Shown piece after piece: positions 18,600 to 27,486 of a stretch of DNA of 64,000 nt (positions within the stretch are counted from its first letter, which is position 1; each line of letters starts with the position of its first letter). Both the position numbers and the translations under genes were made by a program. The DNA is from Acinetobacter sedimenti (GTDB lineage: Bacteria > Pseudomonadota > Gammaproteobacteria > Pseudomonadales > Moraxellaceae), in contig NZ_JAKUML010000012.1 in NCBI RefSeq assembly GCF_022601685.1, positions 1 through 64,000 of the forward strand. The letters run 5' to 3'. The notes under the pieces are model-generated. The model was not told the origin of the DNA. It saw nothing but the letters and a program-made list of their open reading frames with translations, and did not search any database.

Positions 18600-18977
18600 G
18601 TGAGTCAGCTGAAAGTTTTGTTGATATGTGTTGGTGTGATACTTAGCGCATGTCAGCAGAACACTGTGCTTGAAAATGCACAGCCACAAGTAGATAGTTT
18701 GCATTATCAATGTGATGAGCAAGTGCAAATCAAAAAGCAACAGCTCGATGAGCAAACGATTCGCATTGAAGTGTCTGATCAGCTATTTGAGTTAACACGC
18801 TTTGATGCACCTGATAAAAGCCAAAAATATTATAGTAGTGAACAAGGCTTACAGCCTGAGCACGGCTTACTTTGGATTGAAAGTGAGCAAACTGCCACGC
18901 TCAAAAGCTTGATGCTCGATCATACTATCAAAATTGAAGATTACCCTGTAATCTATCAATGTCAGCAAAGCATCTAA
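18600..18977 (+). CDS. MliC-like lipoprotein (putative C-type lysozyme inhibitor)
   Basis: This is a small lipoprotein starting with GTG. Its lipobox LSAC places the acylated Cys at residue 18. The mature part fits the MliC/PliC beta-barrel pattern: HYQCDEQVQIKKQQL, IRIEVSDQLFELTR, QKYYSS and a late LLWIESEQTATLK strand, corresponding to the WxxKGxxA-type strand of MliC. MliC proteins block host C-type lysozyme in the periplasm. The usual Ser and Lys inhibitory residues are not obvious here (ESEQ replaces a typical KGDE). A second Cys pair, QCDE and YQCQQ, could form a disulfide. Confidence 0.68.
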   Translation: MSQLKVLLICVGVILSACQQNTVLENAQPQVDSLHYQCDEQVQIKKQQLDEQTIRIEVSDQLFELTRFDAPDKSQKYYSSEQGLQPEHGLLWIESEQTATLKSLMLDHTIKIEDYPVIYQCQQSI

Positions 18978-19031
18978 CACTTTTCGCTGTATATCCAATT
19001 TCTCAAATATCATATTTTTAAGGTCAATCTC

Positions 19032-20252
19032 ATGGCAGTTGGTGACGTGTCTTTTCCAAAAATGCATTCTATTGCAGGTTTAACGATCGGAAGTAGTGAG
19101 GCTTATGTACGCTATGCCAATCGTCGAGATATGGTTATCTTTGAGATTGCTGAAGGTGCTAGTGTCGCGGGTGTATTTACCCAAAGTGCCTTTGCCGCTG
19201 CGCCTGTGATTTTATGCAAAAAGCATTTATTAGAAAATTCCATCCGTTACTTGATTATTAATACAGGCAATGCCAATGCGGCAACAGGTCAGGTAGGTTT
19301 AGAGAATGCACAGAAAACCTGTGAAAAACTTGCGGAATTATCAGGTGTTCAGCCAAATCAGATTTTGCCTTTCTCTACAGGTGTGATCGGTGAGCAGTTG
19401 CCGATTGAGCGCATGCTTCAAGGTGTACAGCCTGCATTAAATAGTTTGAATGCGGACAGTTGGGAAGATGCAGCCTATGGCATCATGACCACAGATACGA
19501 CACCAAAAGGTGCCTCTGAGCAGTTTGAGTTGGATGGTGTGACTTACTCAATGACAGGTATCAGCAAGGGTGCAGGGATGATTCGTCCGAACATGGCGAC
19601 CATGCTGAGCTTTGTAGCAACCGATGCACCGATTAGCCAAGTGCTTGTGCAGAAGCTTTTATCCACGACAGTCGAGCAGTCGTTTAACCGTATCACTGTA
19701 GACGGCGATACCTCGACCAATGACTCATGTATTTTCATTGCCACAGGTCAAGCGGGTGGTGCACAGATTCAATCTGAAACTGACTCACGTTATCAAGTCG
19801 TTCTTGAGGTGCTGTCACGGATTATGCTTCGTTTGGCGCAGTTGATCATTCGTGATGGTGAAGGTGCAACCAAGTTTATCACTGTCAAAGTTGAAGGCGG
19901 AAGTGAAACTCAAGAATGTTGTGATGTAGCCTATAGCATTGCGGAGTCACCACTGATTAAAACCGCATTGTTTGCTGCCGATCCAAACTGGGGTCGTATC
20001 GTGATGGCGATTGGTAAAGCAGGCGTGCCAAATCTGGATAGCTCGAAAGTGCAAGTGTGGCTTGACGATGTGCAAATCTGTTTAGATGGCGGTGCAAATC
20101 CAGACTATCGAGAAGAAATGGGTGCGGCGGTGATGCAACAACAAGAGATTACTATTCGTGTTGATCTAGGTCGCGGCATAGCACAAGATACGGTGTATAC
20201 ATGTGACTTCTCCTACGACTATGTCAAGATCAATGCGGATTATCGTTCTTAA
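19032..20252 (+). CDS. argJ: ArgJ, glutamate N-acetyltransferase/ornithine acetyltransferase
   Basis: ArgJ recycles the acetyl group from N-acetylornithine to glutamate in arginine synthesis. The autocleavage site is MATML, with the nucleophilic Thr at residue 190, which splits the precursor into alpha and beta chains. The motifs ITTGN-like NTGNANAATG near residue 77 and the C-terminal [16 protein letters not shown] are typical of the family. Its 406 residues are normal. Whether it is bifunctional (also using acetyl-CoA) cannot be read from sequence alone. Confidence 0.95.
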   Translation: MAVGDVSFPKMHSIAGLTIGSSEAYVRYANRRDMVIFEIAEGASVAGVFTQSAFAAAPVILCKKHLLENSIRYLIINTGNANAATGQVGLENAQKTCEKLAELSGVQPNQILPFSTGVIGEQLPIERMLQGVQPALNSLNADSWEDAAYGIMTTDTTPKGASEQFELDGVTYSMTGISKGAGMIRPNMATMLSFVATDAPISQVLVQKLLSTTVEQSFNRITVDGDTSTNDSCIFIATGQAGGAQIQSETDSRYQVVLEVLSRIMLRLAQLIIRDGEGATKFITVKVEGGSETQECCDVAYSIAESPLIKTALFAADPNWGRIVMAIGKAGVPNLDSSKVQVWLDDVQICLDGGANPDYREEMGAAVMQQQEITIRVDLGRGIAQDTVYTCDFSYDYVKINADYRS

Positions 20253-20542
20253 TCACCCTCACCGTTGCATATCATACAAGTTGTATTTCAGCGGTTTAAC
20301 TTGAAATTGTGTAAATACACATCATATCTTGAGTAGTGGGTCTGAAGCATCGCTATTAGTCAGTCCAGTTTTACTGATTTATGCTATGCTTCATTTTCAT
20401 TTTGTCGTGGTTTTTTACTGCTTCATATAATTTTGTTTGGAATAACCCTGAAAAGCCTAAGCCAAGTGTGCTTTGATATTTACAGCTTCTGTCTGAATAT
20501 CAGTTTAGTGATCACTCGCCATTTTATAGGATTGATACCTCG

Positions 20543-21604
20543 ATGACCGAAAGTCTGATTGCCAATGATGCGAAAAAAATCGTAGAGCAACATTTGGATC
20601 AACTGGGACAACCCAAAGAACACATTCTCTCGTCAGAAGAAAAACAGCATAAATTTGCTTTGATCGCAGAAGAGCTCAAACAGCAAGATGCTGTGCTTGT
20701 AGCGCATTATTATTGTGATCCCGAAATTCAAGAGCTTGCAGAGCTGACAGGCGGTTGTGTTTCTGATTCATTAGAAATGGCACGCTTTGGACGTGATCAT
20801 CCTGCAACGACTTTGGTAGTTGCAGGCGTGAAATTTATGGGGGAAACCTCAAAAATTCTTTCACCGAATAAAACAGTGTTAATGCCAACATTAGAGGCAA
20901 CGTGCTCTTTGGATCTTGGTTGTCCGATTGATGAGTTCTCCAGGTTTTGCGATGCGCATCCCGATCATACCGTGGTGGTGTATGCCAATACTTCGGCAGC
21001 GGTGAAAGCACGTGCGGATTGGGTAGTGACGTCGAGCTGTGCAGTCGAAATCATTGAACACATAGATAGTCAGGGTGAGAAAATTATTTGGGCACCTGAT
21101 CAACATCTTGGTCGTTATATCCAAAAGAAAACAGGTGCGGAAATGTTACTGTGGGATGGTTCATGTATTGTGCATGAAGAGTTCCGAGCACGTGGTATTG
21201 CGCAAATGAAAGCATTGTACCCTGATGCGGCGGTTTTAGTGCATCCTGAATCGCCTGAATCGGTGATTGATATTGCAGATGCAGTGGGTAGTACCAGTCA
21301 GTTGATCAAAGCTGCACAAACTTTGCCACATAAGCAGATGATCGTTGCGACAGATCGGGGCATTTTCTATAAGATGCAACAAGCTGCACCTGATAAAGAG
21401 TTAATCGAAGCACCAACAGCAGGAGAGGGTGCAACTTGTCGTTCTTGTGCGCATTGTCCGTGGATGGCGATGAACGAGCTCGATGCGATTTTGCATGTGC
21501 TACAACATAAAGATCAACAGATTTTTGTTGATGAGGCATTGCGTGTTCGCGCAAAATTACCACTCGATCGAATGCTCGATTTTACAGCGAATATGAAGCG
21601 ATAG
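20543..21604 (+). CDS. nadA: NadA, quinolinate synthase
   Basis: NadA condenses iminoaspartate with dihydroxyacetone phosphate to quinolinate, using a [4Fe-4S] cluster, in NAD synthesis. Characteristic stretches are [55 protein letters not shown], and the C-terminal cluster region [13 protein letters not shown]. Length 353 is normal for the long, proteobacterial type. A 290-base gap precedes it, so it has its own promoter, and the tRNA cluster follows. Confidence 0.96.
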   Translation: MTESLIANDAKKIVEQHLDQLGQPKEHILSSEEKQHKFALIAEELKQQDAVLVAHYYCDPEIQELAELTGGCVSDSLEMARFGRDHPATTLVVAGVKFMGETSKILSPNKTVLMPTLEATCSLDLGCPIDEFSRFCDAHPDHTVVVYANTSAAVKARADWVVTSSCAVEIIEHIDSQGEKIIWAPDQHLGRYIQKKTGAEMLLWDGSCIVHEEFRARGIAQMKALYPDAAVLVHPESPESVIDIADAVGSTSQLIKAAQTLPHKQMIVATDRGIFYKMQQAAPDKELIEAPTAGEGATCRSCAHCPWMAMNELDAILHVLQHKDQQIFVDEALRVRAKLPLDRMLDFTANMKR

Positions 21605-21661
21605 TTTTGTATTTTTAATAAACATTCGATTGTAAATACAATGCTTTTTTGAACTTTGCTA

Positions 21662-21690
21662 TTGACGAGATGCGGTACGAAGCCTAGAAT
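21662..21690 (+). promoter_or_regulatory. Strong sigma70-like promoter of the tRNA cluster
   Basis: TTGACG (21662-21667), a 17-base spacer and TAGAAT (21685-21690) lie about 43 bases before the first tRNA. The region just downstream is GC-rich (CACACCGTACCGC), similar to a stringent discriminator. Confidence 0.8.
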
Positions 21691-21732
21691 GCACACCGTA
21701 CCGCACATCGTGCGATATAGAAAAGCTGAGAT

Positions 21733-21809
21733 CGGAGCATAGCACAGCCTGGTAGTGCACCTGGTTTGGGACCAGGGGGTCGTAGGTTCGAATCCTACTG
21801 CTCCGACCA
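21733..21809 (+). tRNA. tRNA-Pro (anticodon TGG), copy 1
   Basis: This is a 77-base cloverleaf with acceptor stem CGGAGCA pairing with TGCTCCG, anticodon loop TTTGGGA (anticodon TGG), T-loop GGTTCGAATCC and an encoded CCA end. It is identical to the copy at 22124-22200. Confidence 0.97.
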
Positions 21810-21865
21810 TTTATTATGGAATAAAGTCGGCGAACTTATCGCATGATCTAAGTGTCATCGGTGTT

Positions 21866-21942
21866 GCGCCTGTAGCTCAGTTGGATAGAGCATCCGCCTT
21901 CTAAGCGGATGGTCACAGGTTCGAATCCTGTCAGGCGCGCCA
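21866..21942 (+). tRNA. tRNA-Arg (anticodon TCT)
   Basis: This is a 77-base cloverleaf with acceptor GCGCCTG pairing with CAGGCGC, D-arm AGCTCAGTTGGATAGAGC, anticodon loop CTTCTAA (anticodon TCT, reading AGA/AGG), T-arm and an encoded CCA. Confidence 0.97.
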
Positions 21943-21975
21943 TTTTTTTGGTGGCTTGTACATTTAAGATGTGAT

Positions 21976-22052
21976 GGTGGATGTAGCTCAGTTGGTAGAG
22001 CCCCGGATTGTGATTCCGGTTGTCGCGGGTTCGAATCCCGTCATTCACCCCA
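21976..22052 (+). tRNA. tRNA-His (anticodon GTG)
   Basis: This tRNA has the extra 5' G typical of tRNA-His, giving an eight-pair acceptor stem (GGTGGAT with ATTCACC and C73). The anticodon loop ATTGTGATT contains GTG. The CCA end is encoded. Confidence 0.97.
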
Positions 22053-22123
22053 AGTTTTTAAGACTACGTTTTAAGATTAAGTTTTTTAAATTTGAAAAAT
22101 GCTTTTTAAAAGCGTACCAGTTT

Positions 22124-22200
22124 CGGAGCATAGCACAGCCTGGTAGTGCACCTGGTTTGGGACCAGGGGGTCGTAGGTTCGAATCCTACTGCTCCGACCA
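22124..22200 (+). tRNA. tRNA-Pro (anticodon TGG), copy 2
   Basis: This copy is identical over its full 77 bases to the one at 21733-21809. Flanking bases differ beyond the first few downstream (CATTTA), so the duplication is confined to the gene. It is the last tRNA of the cluster. Confidence 0.97.
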
Positions 22201-22230
22201 TTTAAATATAGTAATTCAAAATAACATGAT

Positions 22231-22251
22231 CCGCTTAAATGCGGTTTTTTT
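22231..22251 (+). terminator. Short hairpin with T-run after the tRNA cluster
   Basis: A CCGC/GCGG stem with a 6-base loop is followed by seven T bases, 30 bases after the last tRNA. The stem is short, so termination may also rely on the stronger hairpin at 22273-22305. Confidence 0.55.
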
Positions 22252-22272
22252 ATGCTGAAATTTTATAGACAT

Positions 22273-22305
22273 AAAAAAGCGAAACACTAGGTTTCGCTTC
22301 TTTTT
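22273..22305. terminator. Bidirectional terminator between tRNAs and the yfi operon
   Basis: A 9-bp perfect stem (AAGCGAAAC and its complement) with a 5-base loop is flanked by an A-run on the left and T-run on the right. It serves the leftward yfi operon and backs up the tRNA terminator. Confidence 0.85.
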
Positions 22306-22332
22306 GAATGATTTGAAGTGAATAATACTAAA

Positions 22333-22806
22333 TCATGGCACGATGATAATAGAAACACGACGGTTTTCACTGCGTCCTTCTTCAGTGTCGTTAGACTTAA
22401 TTGGTTTGCTTGAACCATAACCTATAGCTTGTATGTTATCTTTTGAAAAGCCATGCTTTAATGCGATGTTGGCGACACTCTGAGCTCGTTGTTCAGAGAG
22501 TTGATGGTTAAATTCTTCTGAACCGATGTTATCGCTATGTCCCTGAACTGAGAGCTTTTCTATTTTTTAGTTTATTGCTCAATTCGGCGACTGATTGTTT
22601 TTGTTCTGGAAGAAGTTCGTGTTCTGATGTTTCGAAAAGTAAACGTGATGGTAGGTCAAGTATCCAACCTTCATCATTGGTATAAATAAATCCTTCTGTT
22701 TTTAACACTTTTATTTGAGATTTTTTAACCCTTCAAGCCCAGTACATGCACTTAGTATGGTGCTAGCTAAGAATAGAATACTTAAAAATTTTAAATGCTT
22801 ATTCAT
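22333..22806 (-). pseudogene. yfiB: Broken YfiB-like OmpA-domain outer-membrane lipoprotein
   Basis: The minus strand starts with ATG at 22806, overlapping the end of the diguanylate cyclase gene. It encodes a lipoprotein signal ending LSAC (Cys21), then hits a stop after 31 codons. A shift of one base in an A6 run restores a middle block (KVLKTEGFIYTNDEGW, then ELLPEQKQSVAELSNKL). A second shift in another A6 run restores a clear OmpA/Pal peptidoglycan-binding domain with VQGHSDNIGSEEFNHQLSEQ, RAQSVA, IGYGSSKPI and GRSENRRV. By domain and position it is the YfiB partner of YfiN/YfiR. Two homopolymer frameshifts mean a true pseudogene, phase-variable runs or sequencing error. Confidence 0.85.
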
Positions 22807-24052
22807 TATGGGCTTCCATGGCTTCAGGTTTGTACTCGATAATTGCCCAATGTGTTAGGCTATCTTTGGCTCGATACATGGCTTGGTCAGCGAGATGAAC
22901 CAATTCACTAGGGTTGTCAATGTGTTTGCTTAACGCAATTCCGATACTAAAGCTATAATGAATAACCTCATCAGAGAACTTGATAGGGTGATCAGTAGTT
23001 TGAATTAGATTTTGAACCACCACAATTGCTTGAGAAGAGTGTTCAATATTTGTGAGTATTACAGCAAATTCATCACCACCTATTCGAGCAACGAAGTCAT
23101 CGTCACGCAGGCTATATTTTAGCCGTCGAGCCATTTCTTGTAATACATAATCGCCTGCTTGATGACCATATTTATCATTAATCAATTTAAAATCATTGTT
23201 GTCAATGAATAGTAGAGCGGATTTCTTTCTAGACTCTAACTTTTGATAAATTTGATCTAGCTTTTGATAAAAAAATGCTCGATTGGGCAAGTGTGTTAAT
23301 GAGTCGTGTAATGCTTGCTTTTCGAGTGAAATGTTTTGTGCTTGGAGCTGATGATCCCACTTTTGAATCTCATCTAAAAGTTCGTTAAAGCGTTGTGAAA
23401 CTTTATTGAATTCTGTAATTTTACCTTTGGATACACGCAAATGAAATGCGCGTTGATCGGAGATTAAATCCGTTGTTTCTGCTAGGGTTTTAAGCGCATG
23501 ATTGATGCGTAGATAATTTATTCGACTGCTAATTAATATTATTACAAAAGCAACCAATATACATACCATAAAAACCATAAGTAATAGGTTAATAAAATTT
23601 GTTAATGGTCGAAGGCTAATAATAATCTGTACATAAGCGACAAGTTGATTGTTGTGCTGAATACTAACAAGGCCAATATCATCGGAAATTAGAGCTTCAT
23701 GAATATGGTCAAGCAGTATAGAGTCATTGATTTCGCTAGGATTGGTGGTTGTGTGTAATATTTCGTGTGTTGGTGATACGACTTTTATGCTTTGTATTGG
23801 ATACTGTTGCATATATTCATTGATGATTCGAGTAGTGCTAATTCGGTCATCGAAAACAATAGATGCTTGTAGCCGTTCGGCTAACGATTCTGAGATGATT
23901 TTTACATTGGATTCAGAATATCTTTTGAATGTATAGCTTGCGATTCCGGTAAAGCCGATAATGCAAGTAAATAAAATAATAAATGATAAAATCAGTTGTG
24001 ATCGGATGAAATAAGCTTTTAATGAGGTCGAGGATGATTTGAACCATGTCAT
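22799..24052 (-). CDS. yfiN: YfiN-like membrane diguanylate cyclase (HAMP-GGDEF)
   Basis: This protein makes cyclic-di-GMP from GTP. It has an N-terminal transmembrane helix (about residues 17-40), a periplasmic sensor region, a second helix (about 155-180), a HAMP-like linker, and a GGDEF domain with intact GGDEF at 325-329. The inhibitory I-site RxxD (R316-D319, RDDD) is also intact, so both activity and product feedback should work. Its start overlaps the yfiR stop (TGATG) and its end overlaps the yfiB start. In the P. aeruginosa YfiBNR system, YfiR holds YfiN inactive and YfiB removes YfiR. I prefer the ATG at 24052 over a GTG one codon earlier. Confidence 0.87.
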   Translation of the reverse strand: MTWFKSSSTSLKAYFIRSQLILSFIILFTCIIGFTGIASYTFKRYSESNVKIISESLAERLQASIVFDDRISTTRIINEYMQQYPIQSIKVVSPTHEILHTTTNPSEINDSILLDHIHEALISDDIGLVSIQHNNQLVAYVQIIISLRPLTNFINLLLMVFMVCILVAFVIILISSRINYLRINHALKTLAETTDLISDQRAFHLRVSKGKITEFNKVSQRFNELLDEIQKWDHQLQAQNISLEKQALHDSLTHLPNRAFFYQKLDQIYQKLESRKKSALLFIDNNDFKLINDKYGHQAGDYVLQEMARRLKYSLRDDDFVARIGGDEFAVILTNIEHSSQAIVVVQNLIQTTDHPIKFSDEVIHYSFSIGIALSKHIDNPSELVHLADQAMYRAKDSLTHWAIIEYKPEAMEAHNE

Positions 24053-24594
24053 CACTCCTCTCCTTGATATTTTTTTGACAATAATAAAACTTTTGAATCC
24101 ATTTGGATTTCAGATTGTTTCAAACTATCCATGTTGATTTTAAATCGGTATTGTTGATTTGCACGATATAGACAAACAGCACTTCCAATTGCACATTGTT
24201 CATTTTTTTCAGAAATCGTCAAGGTATGTTGCTTTAGTCCATTGATCAAGCGTTGCTGAACGTCATCAGGAGTATTTACAAAATATAAGATCTGACAGCG
24301 ACTGGCAGTGGCTTCATTACTCAGGAGTTCGCTACTTTGATGATGTTTAATACTGATATTTGCAGGGCGAATTAAATTTGAAGGTGACTTAAAAATATGA
24401 TCGCTGATAAATTTTGCTTGACCATCAATCATGCAAAAATTCAATTGAGTATAACTAGGATTCCAGCGGACATAGCTCAGGATGCCATTGATAAGCGAGT
24501 CTGCGTGTTCTTCGGCATGTGTGACTATGGGAAGGCAGAATAAAAATAGCATGAACGTGAAAGCGTGAAATCGCTTTCTCATTTCGTAAAGCAT
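24052..24594 (-). CDS. yfiR: YfiR-like periplasmic repressor (DUF4154 family)
   Basis: The protein has a signal peptide ending THA before EEHADSL and the DUF4154 core: GILSYVRWNPSYTQLNFCMI, RCQILYF and a C-terminal YRFKINMDSLKQSEIQMDSKVLLLSK. Four Cys are placed as in YfiR of P. aeruginosa. The last two are spaced C-x6-C (QCAIGSAVC), like the known Cys145-Cys152 disulfide. YfiR binds the periplasmic part of YfiN and silences it under oxidising or relaxed conditions. It is the first gene of the leftward operon. Start is uncertain: ATGs at 24594 and 24582 and a GTG at 24609 are possible. Confidence 0.82.
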   Translation of the reverse strand: MLYEMRKRFHAFTFMLFLFCLPIVTHAEEHADSLINGILSYVRWNPSYTQLNFCMIDGQAKFISDHIFKSPSNLIRPANISIKHHQSSELLSNEATASRCQILYFVNTPDDVQQRLINGLKQHTLTISEKNEQCAIGSAVCLYRANQQYRFKINMDSLKQSEIQMDSKVLLLSKKYQGEE

Positions 24595-24752
24595 TATGCT
24601 ACCTATCACAAAAATATGGGAAAGAGATAAATTTTACCAAAAATATACATGTGCGTATAGATTGTATATTTGTTTAGCACCATGAAATTGTAAAAAACGA
24701 AAAAATTAGAACAAGTATGAAATGGAAATAGTGTGATGATTTGAGCTGAGAA

Positions 24753-26159
24753 TTATTGAATTGGAAGGTAGATGTTTACCTCTAATCCACCATCTTGATG
24801 ATTGCGTATATCAATATGACCTTCATGAATATCTACAATACGTTTGACGATAGCAAGTCCTAGTCCGCTACCTTGAATAGTACGTGCTGCTTCACCTCGG
24901 ACAAAAGGTTGCATGAGAGCTTGTACTTGAGATTCTGGGATACCTTCGCCGTGATCGGCTACTCGGATGACGAGTTGTTGTTCCTCGATATGCGCAGACA
25001 GATCAATTGGTTCTGCGCCATAACGCTTCGCATTATTGACCAAGTTGCCAATCACTCTTTTTAAAGACATGGTGCGTGCTTGAATGATGGGTAGGGCTTG
25101 TGCTTCAAAACGAACGTCAAGTGGTTTAAATTGCACAACAACTTCTTGCAAGATGGCATTAATATCAGTTTCGTGTAGCGGCTCATCTGAACCATCACGC
25201 ATATAAGAGATGAATTGATCTAAGATCGCATCCATATCATCGACATCATAGATCAATCCTTCTTTAAGAAATTCATCATCAGGCATCATCTCGGCACTCA
25301 GGCGAATACGAGTCAACGGTGTGCGCAGATCATGAGAAATACCTGCCATCATAAGACGCCGATCTTGCTCGATCTGTTGCAAGGTGCTGATCATGTGGTT
25401 AAAAGACTGGTTAACTTGACGGATTTCTAAAGGACCGTGATTGATTTCTAGATAGGGTGCTTTACCATATTTGCTATAACTATTGGCAGCGAGTTGTAGT
25501 CGTTTTAGTGGTCGATTGAGCTGACGTACAAGCGTTAAGACGATGACGATGGTCAATAAGGGAACACCAAAGAACCAACCGATCAGCAGTTCTGGGCTAT
25601 AATTGGCATACGTTGGTAGTGGTTCCTTGAGCCATTTATCTCCAAGATGCGGTGTTTGTACCCAAAGGCTTGGCGTGGGCTTAAATTGGAAGTACACAGT
25701 GACTTTACTGTCATCGAGGTTGAGCTCATCCGCAAGCGCTTGTTCTAAGCGATCGGTAAAAAGCTCCGCAACAAATTTTTCTCGTACATTGGGGTAGAGT
25801 TCTGGGTCAGAAACAATGGCGATACCAAGACGTTCATTCAACCAATTATTAAGATTGACCGAATTTTCACGGTAGCTGATTTTGACCTCTTGATAGCTGA
25901 GCAGTTCGATCTCTACGCCAAGATAGCGAGCATGTTGTTTGATTTCAGGATAATACAGCGTGCGCCAAAAAAACCACAATGACATCCAAAGACTAAAAAA
26001 CACCACAATAGATACTAATACTGTGGTGCGCATGGCTGCCGAGCGTGGTTTAAAGCGATCTAAGAAGCGTTCCCAATTCGTCCGTTTTCGATCCTTATAC
26101 GGTTGCTCTTGATCAAGCACAGATTCGGGCGAGATTGGGTTGAGGTCTTCAGATCGCAT
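24753..26159 (-). CDS. envZ: EnvZ, osmosensing histidine kinase
   Basis: This is the sensor of the OmpR-EnvZ two-component system. It has a basic N-terminus, transmembrane helices near residues 43-65 and 190-212, a periplasmic loop between them, a HAMP domain, the phospho-acceptor box AGISHDLRTPLTRIRL with His about residue 275, and the ATPase boxes NLVNNAKRYG, DHGEGIP and GSGLGLAIVKRI. At 468 residues it fits EnvZ. It follows ompR by 37 bases, in the usual ompR-envZ order. AdeRS/BaeS kinases are alternatives, but ompR pairing and sequence favour EnvZ. Confidence 0.9.
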   Translation of the reverse strand: MRSEDLNPISPESVLDQEQPYKDRKRTNWERFLDRFKPRSAAMRTTVLVSIVVFFSLWMSLWFFWRTLYYPEIKQHARYLGVEIELLSYQEVKISYRENSVNLNNWLNERLGIAIVSDPELYPNVREKFVAELFTDRLEQALADELNLDDSKVTVYFQFKPTPSLWVQTPHLGDKWLKEPLPTYANYSPELLIGWFFGVPLLTIVIVLTLVRQLNRPLKRLQLAANSYSKYGKAPYLEINHGPLEIRQVNQSFNHMISTLQQIEQDRRLMMAGISHDLRTPLTRIRLSAEMMPDDEFLKEGLIYDVDDMDAILDQFISYMRDGSDEPLHETDINAILQEVVVQFKPLDVRFEAQALPIIQARTMSLKRVIGNLVNNAKRYGAEPIDLSAHIEEQQLVIRVADHGEGIPESQVQALMQPFVRGEAARTIQGSGLGLAIVKRIVDIHEGHIDIRNHQDGGLEVNIYLPIQ

Positions 26160-26196
26160 AGCAGTTCGTCAATCAGTCCGTGAAAAATTGAAGTAG

Positions 26197-26958
26197 TTAT
26201 TCTGCACCGTCTGGTACAAAGACATAACCCACGCCCCAAACTGTTTGAATATAGCGTGCACGTGCGGGATTTTCTTCAATCAAGCGACGCAAGCGTGATA
26301 CTTGTACATCAATCGAACGCTCCATTGCACCCCATTCACGACCACGTGCAAGATTCATGAGCTTATCACGAGTGAGTGGTTCACGAGGGTGTTGTACTAA
26401 TGCTTTTAATACGGCAAATTCACCTGTAGTCAGAGTGACGACTTGTCCTTCACGTGTCAAAGTACGTGTTGATAAATCTAACGCCCACGGTCCAAAACTA
26501 ACTACTTCTAGATTTTGACTTGGTGCACCCGGAACTTCACGGACTTGGCGACGAAGCACTGCACGAATACGAGCAAGTAATTCATTTGGATTAAATGGTT
26601 TTGGTAAATAATCGTCCGCACCTGCTTCTAATCCTGCGATACGATCTGAGTCACTACCACGAGCGGTCAACATAATGATCGGGATATCTATATTAGACGT
26701 GCGTAGGCGACGGCAAATACTTAAACCATCTTCCACAGGCAACATAAAATCTAAAACGATCAATGAAAATAATTCACGTTGTAAAAGACGATCCATCTGT
26801 GTGGCATCGTGTGCAGTTTTGACGACAAAACCTTTATCTTCTAAGAATCGTTGTAATAGCGTTCGTAAACGGACGTCATCATCAACCACCAAAATCCGAT
26901 CCACTCGATCTGAGTCTGGGCGAGGCACTTCGGTTTCGGCTGGTACAACTAAGCTCAT
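26197..26958 (-). CDS. ompR: OmpR, two-component response regulator
   Basis: This 253-residue regulator has a receiver domain (RILVVDDDVRLR, phospho-Asp in LIVLDFMLP, Thr/Ala in IMLTARG, Lys in YLPKPF) and an OmpR/PhoB winged helix ending VWGVGYVFVPDGAE. It opens the leftward ompR-envZ operon. A 528-base gap with the divergent tex gene precedes it. Confidence 0.93.
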   Translation of the reverse strand: MSLVVPAETEVPRPDSDRVDRILVVDDDVRLRTLLQRFLEDKGFVVKTAHDATQMDRLLQRELFSLIVLDFMLPVEDGLSICRRLRTSNIDIPIIMLTARGSDSDRIAGLEAGADDYLPKPFNPNELLARIRAVLRRQVREVPGAPSQNLEVVSFGPWALDLSTRTLTREGQVVTLTTGEFAVLKALVQHPREPLTRDKLMNLARGREWGAMERSIDVQVSRLRRLIEENPARARYIQTVWGVGYVFVPDGAE

Positions 26959-27486
26959 GATGTACTCCTTTTGTTATTGCGTATCATTTCAGTCTTCAAG
27001 CACTAATTATCAACCAGTCACCAAAAAAAACTGAATAGACTGAATGCGTTGAGTATAAAGCGAAACTCATTTTCTACACTATGCTCGAATCTTCCAAAAA
27101 ACACAAATAAAAGTCGAGCTTAGATACCAAAAATAAACAACGAAAATTCAAAACCCTAACGCAATTTTTTCAAAATAATCGGGCCAAATTCGGGGGCTTG
27201 CGCAAGATTACTATTTGGGGATTCAAAATCTTGAAATGGGTGCTTATAAAAATAGATTGCTAATCATTTCATTTATTTAAGTCAAGAAGATGACAATTGT
27301 CATAAATGGTTGAGTTTCTAAAACGCTTGATGAAAAACATTGGTATTGCTAGATGTGAGAAAAACTGTGAAGTTGTTTACCTAGAATGTTGCAACTATGT
27401 GGAAAAAGCATCAGGAAAGGCTTTATTTTCATCTTGGGCTACGTATAATCGTGGACTGATTAAATTGAATGTTGGAATTTCGCTGA
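26959..27486. promoter_or_regulatory. 528-base divergent region between ompR and tex
   Basis: I see no convincing gene here. A perfect 14-base palindrome, ATGACAATTGTCAT, lies at 27290-27303 and could be an operator. An open frame at 27306-27494 (62 residues, Cys-rich, no ribosome-binding site) overlaps the tex start by 8 bases. I treat it as leader sequence, since its codon use is not distinctive. The left half is A/T-rich and should carry the ompR promoter. Confidence 0.5.

Noticed and set aside
27255..27275. Fur-box-like sequence (GCTAATCATTTCATT) before tex
   Set aside because: Only about 12 of 19 positions match the Fur consensus, which is expected often in A/T-rich DNA.
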